From assembly GCA_024710585.1 (NCBI GenBank), contig JANJUM010000275.1:1-33542 (forward strand): a stretch of DNA of 33,542 bases, in the 5' to 3' direction. The notes beneath the pieces are model-generated. The model was not told where the DNA came from. It saw only the letters and a program-made list of their open reading frames with translations, and did not search any database. Shown one piece after another: positions 1 to 6,041 of the stretch. Positions within the stretch are counted from its first letter, which is position 1. Each line of letters begins with the position of its first letter. Made by a program: the position numbers and the translations under genes. Source of the DNA: Desulforhopalus sp. (GTDB lineage Bacteria; Desulfobacterota; Desulfobulbia; Desulfobulbales; Desulfocapsaceae).

Positions 1-68
1 GCCTGCCGCCGGGGCGCCCTGTTCCTGCCCGGCGACCAGCAAGCGCACACATTTTCAGGGAGGTTGGC

Positions 69-1010
69 ATGGGCATGTACCACAAGATCAAAGTCGGCGA
101 GAGGACGATCAGCCCCATCGACTGGGCGATGACTCCGGACATGTCGTTCGGCACCTTCGAATCCTGGGGCGGGCGCGAGCGGGTACGCAACAACAAGGAG
201 ATGGTCTACTATTTCTTCATCGACAACTGGGGCGAGGAGCCCAAGCTCTGCCTGATGGAGCGGGCGGTCAAGCATGCCCGGGTCGTCGCCGAGATCAAGG
301 CGCCGCCCGAGCTGGTCAAGAACTGCGTCGTCCAGCAGGGTACCTCGTCCAACTACGAGAAGAGCTACGCCATCAACGAGGAAGTGAGGGAATGGCTCAT
401 CGCCACGGTTCTCGACGAGCAGGGCGATTCCCGCCTGGTGGTGCCGCGCCGCGAGGAGGTGCGCAGCGAGGACATGGGGGCGCCGCTCCCCGACGACGAC
501 TTGCTCGTCGAGGTGAAGACGGTGGCCCTGCCCGCCGCGGAGGCCATCGTCAACGACGAGGACATCGCCGGCATCCTCGAGCGCTGGAACTTCTTCGAGG
601 CCGAGCTCAACCCCTCCGGGCGCTTCGACAACTTCCTCGTCGATGTCGGCGTTCCCGAGGTGGTGGTCGACCGCCGCACCAGCCTGATGTGGCAGAGTGG
701 CGGCATCGACATCGGCTCCATCCGCCATATCCGCGCCGCCATAACCCGGGCCAACGAGACCGGCTTCGCCGGCTACGGCGACTGGCGGCTGCCGAGCCTG
801 GAGGAGGCCCTGTCCCTTCTCGAGCCGGTGCGCAACGGCAAGGGACTGTACCTGCACATGGCCTTCTCCCGCGAGCAGCCCTTCATCTTCGTCGCCGCGC
901 AGCGCAAGCCGGGCGGCTACTGGTTCGTCGATTTCAAACAGGGCCGTGCCTTCTGGTCCTCGGGCACCATCCCCGGCGGCTTTGGCCGCCTCGTGCGCAG
1001 TCTGCGCTGA
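69..1010 (+). CDS. DUF1566 (Lcl C-terminal-like) domain protein
   Basis: A 313-residue protein without signal peptide or membrane segment, so probably cytoplasmic. The C-terminal part (about residues 195-313) looks like a DUF1566/Lcl domain: 'VVDRRTSLMW', then 'GYGDWRLPSLEEAL', then a YWFVDF strand and a final G-rich 'GGFGRLVRSLR'. The first ~130 residues, rich in aromatics and charge, match nothing I recognise; a short acidic stretch links the two parts. ATG 69 is chosen because GGGAGG lies 5 bases upstream; ATG 75 is equally in reach, and the frame is open to the window edge. Biochemical function is unknown. DUF1566 is often a secreted or sulfatase-modifying-like fold, but here nothing points to export. 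A hairpin with a T-run follows 80 bases after the stop, so it is probably the last gene of its transcript. Confidence 0.8.
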   Translation: MGMYHKIKVGERTISPIDWAMTPDMSFGTFESWGGRERVRNNKEMVYYFFIDNWGEEPKLCLMERAVKHARVVAEIKAPPELVKNCVVQQGTSSNYEKSYAINEEVREWLIATVLDEQGDSRLVVPRREEVRSEDMGAPLPDDDLLVEVKTVALPAAEAIVNDEDIAGILERWNFFEAELNPSGRFDNFLVDVGVPEVVVDRRTSLMWQSGGIDIGSIRHIRAAITRANETGFAGYGDWRLPSLEEALSLLEPVRNGKGLYLHMAFSREQPFIFVAAQRKPGGYWFVDFKQGRAFWSSGTIPGGFGRLVRSLR

Positions 1011-1090
1011 ACCCTTCTCCAACTCTTTTCGTCGCAAAGGGGGGGTGCTGCCGCCCTTGCCGCGCCCCCAACGCCTGACCCGCCGCCCCA

Positions 1091-1136
1091 GCGCCTTGTG
1101 CGCGGCAGGCGCGGAAGGCCCGTTTTCTCTTTTTTT
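1091..1136 (+). terminator. possible intrinsic terminator after the DUF1566 gene
   Basis: GCGCCT (1091-1096) pairs perfectly with AGGCGC (1107-1112). A pyrimidine stretch ending in seven T follows about 17 bases later. The distance between stem and T-run is longer than in a classic terminator, so the call is tentative. Confidence 0.35.
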
Positions 1137-1265
1137 ATGGTGTTCCCGGCGGTCGAGGGGTAAAAGAGGCGGAGGTGACGGCGGTGCCTGCCGGACGCCT
1201 GGTCCCGACGGGGGCCAGGGGCGGCGGGCCGGGAGGCGCGGAGAGATGTTACGGGGAGGAGGGGG

Positions 1266-3215
1266 ATGGGCAGGCGGCAGGGAATGGCGGAGGTCCTGGT
1301 GACGGGAGATGGGCCGGCAGGCCGGCGCGGGGCGCCAGGATGGTGGCGTCTCGGCCGGGCGATGAGCCTGGCGGCGGTGGCGACCCTGGTCGTGCTGTTG
1401 CTGGCTGCCGGGCCGGCCGTGGCGCGGCAGGTCACCCTGCCGCTGACCCTCGATTTCAAGCTGCTTACCTCGCTGCTGGTGCGCGAGGCCTTTCCCGGCA
1501 AGAACCAGAGCGCCGCCATCGTCGGCCGACCCGGCGAGTGCACCTATCTCGGCATCGCAGAGCCGAAGTTTTCCTCCGCCGGCAAGTACGTGCGCCTCGA
1601 CATGCGCCTCACCATCCGCCTCGGCACCGAGCTCGCCGGCGAGTGCCTGGTGCCGGTGGAATGGCAGGGCTATCTCACCCTGGTGCAGCAGCCGGTCTTC
1701 GACGGTCGTTCCTTCGCCCTCGCCTTCCGCACCGTCGATTCCACCCTCACCACCCTGTCGCGGCAGCCGGCCACCGTCGCCGGGGTGCTGTGGGAATTCG
1801 CCAAGCCGCGCGTCGCCGACTATCTCAACCGGGTCCGCTTCGACCTGGCTCCGCCGGTGCGCGACATGCGCGAGTTCCTCGCCCCGCTCTTCCACCCCGA
1901 GGTGCGCCAGGCCACCCAGGCCATGCTCGACAGCCTGCACGGCAGCCGCTTCGTTGTCACCAGGGACGGTCTCGAAGTGGAATTGCAGGCCGAGGTCGAA
2001 GACGTTTTCACCACACAGCACGAGAAGAAGACCCTCGACCCCGCCGAGCGACGGCAAGTGATCCGTCTCTGGGAGACCTGGGACGTCTTCCTCGTCCGCC
2101 TCATCTCCCTCATCGCCGCCGAGCCCCTGACCCCGGAGGACCAGCGCCTGCTCGCCGACGTCCTCCTCGACACCCGCTACGCCTTCGCCGCCGCCCTCGA
2201 GGAGCAGGACCTCGAGAGGGACTTCGTGCGCCAGCAGTTCCTGCGGGTGTGGCGCACCCTGGCCCCCCTCTTCCGGCGTCAGCTCTATGCCAGGGAATCT
2301 CCTAATACCTTAGGTTTCCTGGCCTTTTTCACCGCAGCCGACGCCCTGCTGGTCCTCGACCAGATGGGGCCGACCCTGGGCATCGAGATCAGCGAACAGG
2401 GGCTGAAGCAGCTGGCGGCGATGCTCACCGGCCAGGAGACGGCGCTGCCCTACGGCATGGAGATCGACCCCAGGCTGCGGCAGCTGCTGCAGCTGCCGCC
2501 GGTGGAGGCGGCGCCGCCGGAGAGTGCCGAGGAGGAGATCCTCGAGATCGATCTGCCGCCGGAAGAAGAGGAGCCAGACCCCTTCTCGAGCCTTGGCCGC
2601 TTTTTCCTCGGCCGGGCCTACGCCGCCGAAGTGCCGGCGGCGGCCGAGCTCCTCGAGTGGCGGGTACCGGCCGGCGACCTTGACGACTATCTGCAGCGGG
2701 TGCGGGCGGTGCTCGCCGAGGCCGCCGCCGGGGTGCTCGCCAAGGAGCCGCTGGCCGAGCCGCTGCAGGACATGTTCCGTACGATGATTGTCGCCATCGC
2801 CTGGCAGGAAAGCTGCTTCCGCCAGTTCATCGAGAAAAACCGCAAACTGACCTTCATCCTCTCCTCCAATCAGACCTCGGTGGGGCTGATGCAGGTCAAC
2901 GAGCGGGTGTGGCGCGGCATCTACGACCGCAATCGCCTGCGCTGGGACATCCGCTACAACGCCCGCGCCGGCTGCGAGATCGCCGACCTCTATCTGCGCC
3001 GCCACGCCCTGCAGAACGGGGCGGCGGCCAAGATCGGCCAGGTCCCCGGCATGGTCTATGCCATGTACAGCGGCGGGCCCGGCCAGCTCGACAACTACCT
3101 GGCGCGGCGCAAGGCCGACAGGCTCCTCCCCAGCGACCGCGGCTTTGCCGAGAAGTGGAAGTGGGTCGATCAGCGCGACTGGGAGAAGCTCTCCCGTTGC
3201 CTCGGGGGCGATTGA
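1266..3215 (+). CDS. exported lytic transglycosylase (SLT domain) with large N-terminal region
   Basis: A 649-residue protein predicted to cleave the MurNAc-GlcNAc bond of peptidoglycan in the periplasm. A hydrophobic signal segment ('LAAVATLVVLLLAAGPAVA', about residues 35-53) follows a basic N-terminal region. The C-terminal ~140 residues are an SLT/lysozyme-like domain: 'AIAWQESCF' with catalytic Glu515, 'SVGLMQVNERVW', and 'YAMYSGGPGQLDNY', equivalent to the family AYNAGPG motif. Residues 60-480 are unrecognised, mostly helical-looking, with an acidic low-complexity stretch near 420. ATG 1266 has GGAGGA 5 bases upstream; ATG 1362, just before the hydrophobic core, is an alternative. A terminator-like hairpin with atypical codons lies inside the gene at 2289-2329. 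The last bases before the stop are followed within 60 bp by the lexA promoter. Confidence 0.85.
   Translation: MGRRQGMAEVLVTGDGPAGRRGAPGWWRLGRAMSLAAVATLVVLLLAAGPAVARQVTLPLTLDFKLLTSLLVREAFPGKNQSAAIVGRPGECTYLGIAEPKFSSAGKYVRLDMRLTIRLGTELAGECLVPVEWQGYLTLVQQPVFDGRSFALAFRTVDSTLTTLSRQPATVAGVLWEFAKPRVADYLNRVRFDLAPPVRDMREFLAPLFHPEVRQATQAMLDSLHGSRFVVTRDGLEVELQAEVEDVFTTQHEKKTLDPAERRQVIRLWETWDVFLVRLISLIAAEPLTPEDQRLLADVLLDTRYAFAAALEEQDLERDFVRQQFLRVWRTLAPLFRRQLYARESPNTLGFLAFFTAADALLVLDQMGPTLGIEISEQGLKQLAAMLTGQETALPYGMEIDPRLRQLLQLPPVEAAPPESAEEEILEIDLPPEEEEPDPFSSLGRFFLGRAYAAEVPAAAELLEWRVPAGDLDDYLQRVRAVLAEAAAGVLAKEPLAEPLQDMFRTMIVAIAWQESCFRQFIEKNRKLTFILSSNQTSVGLMQVNERVWRGIYDRNRLRWDIRYNARAGCEIADLYLRRHALQNGAAAKIGQVPGMVYAMYSGGPGQLDNYLARRKADRLLPSDRGFAEKWKWVDQRDWEKLSRCLGGD
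2289..2329 (+). other. intrinsic-terminator-like hairpin inside the transglycosylase gene
   Basis: Bases 2289-2297 pair with 2315-2323 (one G-T pair) and 2301-2305 pair with 2310-2314, leaving a 3-base bulge and a TACC loop. A C and five T (2325-2329) follow directly. The stretch is AT-rich within a GC-rich gene and uses codons such as TCT, CCT, AAT and TTA that are rare nearby. The reading frame is intact through it. Confidence 0.6.
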
Positions 3216-3269
3216 CGGCAGGCCCCTTTCCCTCGCCACACGATGTTTTCAAGGCCCCATGGAAGTATA

Positions 3270-3297
3270 TTGACATATGGCAATGTATATGTATAAT
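3270..3297 (+). promoter_or_regulatory. sigma-70 promoter of the lexA-imuB-dnaE2 cassette
   Basis: A perfect -35 TTGACA (3270-3275) and a perfect -10 TATAAT (3292-3297) are separated by 16 bp, in an AT-rich island 40 bp before the lexA start. The expected transcription start is near 3304. A consensus promoter this strong would need tight repression, which fits the overlapping dyad. Confidence 0.85.
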
Positions 3298-3325
3298 GAC
3301 CGTAAACGGACAATGTACATATACA
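3284..3325 (+). promoter_or_regulatory. putative LexA operator: 42-bp dyad
   Basis: TGTATATGTA (3284-3293) and TACATATACA (3316-3325) are exact reverse complements. The midpoint, 3304.5, coincides with the centre of a second dyad, CCGTAAACGG (3300-3309). Counting the partial matches between them, 17 of 21 positions are symmetric. The left arm overlaps the -10 box and the centre falls at the expected +1. It resembles neither the E. coli LexA box nor the Geobacter-type box. That LexA binds it is inferred from position and symmetry. Confidence 0.65.
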
Positions 3326-3335
3326 AAGAGCCATC

Positions 3336-3977
3336 ATGGAACTGACCGCACGACAACAGCAGTTGTTCTCCTATCTCCGTCAGCGGCTGGAAGGGGAGGG
3401 GCGCGTCCCCAGCCTGCGCCAGGCCGCCGCCGACCTTGGCGTCAGCCATACCGCGGTGGCCCAGCTGATGCAGCAGCTGGAGAAGAAGGGCATGGTCGCC
3501 CGCCAGGGCCGCTATGGCCGCAGCATCCGCCTGTTGCCGGGCGGGGGGGAGCCGATGCCCTGCCGGACGGGGCGCGAGGTGCCGTTGGTCGGCCGCATCG
3601 CCGCCGGGCTGCCGATGTACGCCCAGCAGGAGTGGCAGGAGACCATCGTCGTCGACCCGTTGATGTTTCCCGGCGACAACCTCTTCGCCCTGCGCGTCAA
3701 GGGGCAGTCGATGCGCGACGCCGGCATTCTCGACGGCGACGTGGTGCTCTGCGAGCCTCGGCAGTACGCGGAAAACGGCGAGATCGTCGTCGCCCTGGTG
3801 AAAAACGAGGAGGCGACGGTGAAGCGTTTCTTTCTCTACAGCGACCATATCGAGCTGCGCCCGGCCAACGAGGCCTACGAGGTGATGTGCTACCCCTTCG
3901 GCGAGGTGCTGGTGCAGGGCAAGGTGGTCGGGGTTCTCCGGGGGCGCCATGCCGAGTTCGACGGCAAGCGGCTGTGA
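3336..3977 (+). CDS. lexA: LexA-type self-cleaving repressor
   Basis: A 213-residue cytoplasmic repressor of the SOS response. Residues 1-65 form a winged helix: 'LTARQQQLFSYLRQRL', then 'VPSLRQAAADLGVSHTAVAQLMQQLEKKG', the LexA DNA-binding helices. The rest is an S24 peptidase domain with the Ala90-Gly91 cleavage site in 'GRIAAGLP', nucleophile Ser125 in 'VKGQSM' and general-base Lys163 in 'ATVKRF', so RecA-stimulated self-cleavage should be intact. Length is normal for LexA. The recognition helix reads SHTAVAQLMQQLEK rather than the E. coli type, in line with a different operator. It is the first gene of a cassette with an ImuB-like protein and DnaE2, so it probably represses that cassette and itself; whether it is also the genome-wide LexA or a second copy cannot be told here. 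Confidence 0.92.
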   Translation: MELTARQQQLFSYLRQRLEGEGRVPSLRQAAADLGVSHTAVAQLMQQLEKKGMVARQGRYGRSIRLLPGGGEPMPCRTGREVPLVGRIAAGLPMYAQQEWQETIVVDPLMFPGDNLFALRVKGQSMRDAGILDGDVVLCEPRQYAENGEIVVALVKNEEATVKRFFLYSDHIELRPANEAYEVMCYPFGEVLVQGKVVGVLRGRHAEFDGKRL

Positions 3978-4836
3978 GCCCGCCGCGCCGGCGCGGGTCG
4001 AGGTGCGGAGCGGGGCGGCAGGTGGCCGCCCCGCCGCCCTGTGCCCGGTCATGGTCGGCACCTGCGGCTACTCCTACAGCGAGTGGATCGACGGTGGCTT
4101 CTACCCGCCGGGGACGAAGAGTGCCGCCATGCTCGGCCTCTACGGGCGCGCCTTCTCGGTGGTCGAGCTCAACTACACCTGGTACCAGATGGCGCGGGCC
4201 GAGTCCCTGGCGCGCATGGTCGCCGCCGCGCCCTCCCATCTGCGTTTCGCCGCCAAGCTGACCCGCACCATGACCCATGAGCGGGACGAGCGCTGGCAGC
4301 AGCAGCTGGCCCTCTATCGCCAGGGCATCGCCCCTCTCGGGGAGCGGCTGGTGGCGGTGCTGGTGCAGCTGCCGCCGGAGTTCGAGCGCAGCGTCGCCAA
4401 CCGCACCTACCTCGCCGCCCTGCTCGACGGTCTCGAGGGGTTGCCGACGGCGGTGGAGTTCCGGCACCGTTCCTGGGCGGTGGACCCGGTGTTCGCCGAG
4501 CTCTCGCGCCGCCGCGTCACCCTGGTGACGGTGGATGCGCCGGCCCTGCCCAGCCTCTTCCCGCCCCTCGACGTGGTCACCAACCCCGACCTCTTCTATG
4601 CCCGCTTCCATGGCCGCAACCTCGAGGGCTGGCGTTCCGGCAACATGCAGAAAAAGTTCAACTACGACTACAGCGCCGAGGAACTCGATGCCTGGTGTGC
4701 CGCCCACATGCCGGCCTTGAGCCGTGGCGCCGCCTCGGGGATCATCGTCTTCAACAACCACGTGCGCGCCCAGGCGCCGCGCAACGGGGCGCAGATGGCC
4801 CTCTGCCTGGCCCGCTACTCGGGAGCCGGGCGATGA
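3949..4836 (+). CDS. DUF72 (YecE-like) family protein
   Basis: A 295-residue DUF72 protein; the family has a TIM-barrel fold and no settled biochemical role. Signature segments are 'VGTCGYSYSEWIDGGFYPPG' (residues 35-54), 'FSVVELNYTWYQM', 'FAAKLTRTMTH', 'AVEFRHRSW', 'YARFHGRNLEGW' and the C-terminal 'IIVFNNHVRAQAPRNGAQM'. ATG 3949 overlaps the lexA end by 29 bases behind a GGGGG stretch. The conserved domain begins near Met 4051, so the first ~34 residues may not be translated. Its TGA overlaps the next start codon (ATGA, 4833-4836), indicating translational coupling to the ImuB-like gene. It occupies the place where imuA lies in canonical cassettes, which suggests, without proof, a role in damage tolerance. 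Confidence 0.87.
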   Translation: MPSSTASGCEPAAPARVEVRSGAAGGRPAALCPVMVGTCGYSYSEWIDGGFYPPGTKSAAMLGLYGRAFSVVELNYTWYQMARAESLARMVAAAPSHLRFAAKLTRTMTHERDERWQQQLALYRQGIAPLGERLVAVLVQLPPEFERSVANRTYLAALLDGLEGLPTAVEFRHRSWAVDPVFAELSRRRVTLVTVDAPALPSLFPPLDVVTNPDLFYARFHGRNLEGWRSGNMQKKFNYDYSAEELDAWCAAHMPALSRGAASGIIVFNNHVRAQAPRNGAQMALCLARYSGAGR

Positions 4837-6038
4837 GCGCGCTCTTTCCCGGCACCCGGGAGCGGGCGGTGCTGCACTTCAACGTCGCCGACTTCGCGGT
4901 TGCCGTCGAGCGGGTGGCCGACAGCTCCCTGCGCCGCCGGCCGCTGCTTGTCGCCCCCCTGGGAGCGGCGCGGGCGGTGGTCTACGACATGAGTGAGGAG
5001 GCTTATGGCGAGGGGGTGCGCAAGGGCATGCCCCTGCGCCGGGCGACGCGGCTCTGCCCAGGGGCGGCGCTGCTGCCGCCGCGCCCCGAGCTCTACGCCC
5101 GGGCGATGCGCTCCTTCTTCCGCGAGTTGCAGGGCTACTCGCCGCTGATCGAGGCGGGGCGGGTCGACGGACATTTCTTCGTCGACGTCACCGGCACCCA
5201 CCGTCTGCACGGGCCGGCGGTGGATATCGGCTGGCGGGTACGGCGCCGCACCCGCGCCGCCCTCGGCATCGACCCCATCTGGACCCTGGGCAGCGGCAAA
5301 GTGGTGGCCAAGGTGGCGTCGCGGCTGGTCAAGCCGGTAGGCGAGTATATCGTTGCCCCGGGGGAGGAGGAGGCCTTCCTCGCCCCCCTGCCGGTCGCCC
5401 TGCTGCCCGGCCTGGCGACGCGGGAGCGGCAGCTGCTCGAGGCCTACTCGCTGACCACCGTCGGCGCCCTGGCCAGGTTGTCGAGGCAGCAGCTGCTGGT
5501 AGCCTTCGGTCCGCGCTGCCACTATCTCCACGCGGTCAGCCGCGGCATCGACGACGAGCCCTTGCGCCCCGCCGGAAAGGGGCCGGAGACCCTCTCGTTC
5601 CAGCATCTCTTTGCCGACGACAGCAATGACCGCGACGAGGTGCGCACGCGGCTCTTCGCCCTCGCCGACGAGGCCGGGGCGGCCCTGCGCGGCCGCAAAC
5701 TGGTCTGTCGCCGCCTCACCTTGCGCCTTGGCTACGCCGACGGCAGCGAGGCGAGCCGGCAGGCCCTGTGCCGCACCGGCGCCGCCGGCGATCTCCACCT
5801 GCGCCAGCTGGCCGTGGAGGCCCTGGAGCGTGCCTGGACACGGCGCACCCGGCTGCGCGCCTGCACCCTCCTCTGCGACCGACTCCAGCCCCGCTCGCCG
5901 CAGCTGCCGCTCTTTCCCGAGTGCGCCGAAGGGCCGCGGCGCGCGCAGCGGCTGCAGGGGGCCATCGACACCCTGCGCCAGCGCTATCGCCAGGGACTGG
6001 TGGGGATCGGCCGCCAGGGGCTGGCCGGCGGGGGGTGA
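4833..6038 (+). CDS. ImuB-like Y-family DNA polymerase homologue, catalytic acids lost
   Basis: A 401-residue Y-family (DinB/UmuC/ImuB) protein. The N-terminal catalytic strand, HxDxDxFFAxVE in active enzymes, reads 'HFNVADFAVAVE' (15-26), so the metal-binding Asp is Asn17. The second acidic motif (SIDEAYLD in DinB) reads 'VDGHFFVD' (111-118), without the Asp-Glu pair. Palm, fingers and little-finger regions are otherwise recognisable ('YGEGVRKGMPLRRATRLCP', 'LGSGKVVAKVASRLVKP', 'LTTVGALARLSRQQLLVAFG'). 'QLPLF' at 357-361 matches the beta-clamp-binding pentapeptide QL(S/D)LF. Such features are typical of ImuB, a non-catalytic adaptor that brings DnaE2 to the clamp. It is shorter than classical ImuB and lacks a long C-terminal tail. 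The start is fixed by the ATGA overlap with the DUF72 gene, and dnaE2 begins 4 bases after the stop. Confidence 0.85.
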   Translation: MSALFPGTRERAVLHFNVADFAVAVERVADSSLRRRPLLVAPLGAARAVVYDMSEEAYGEGVRKGMPLRRATRLCPGAALLPPRPELYARAMRSFFRELQGYSPLIEAGRVDGHFFVDVTGTHRLHGPAVDIGWRVRRRTRAALGIDPIWTLGSGKVVAKVASRLVKPVGEYIVAPGEEEAFLAPLPVALLPGLATRERQLLEAYSLTTVGALARLSRQQLLVAFGPRCHYLHAVSRGIDDEPLRPAGKGPETLSFQHLFADDSNDRDEVRTRLFALADEAGAALRGRKLVCRRLTLRLGYADGSEASRQALCRTGAAGDLHLRQLAVEALERAWTRRTRLRACTLLCDRLQPRSPQLPLFPECAEGPRRAQRLQGAIDTLRQRYRQGLVGIGRQGLAGGG

Positions 6039-6041
6039 AGG

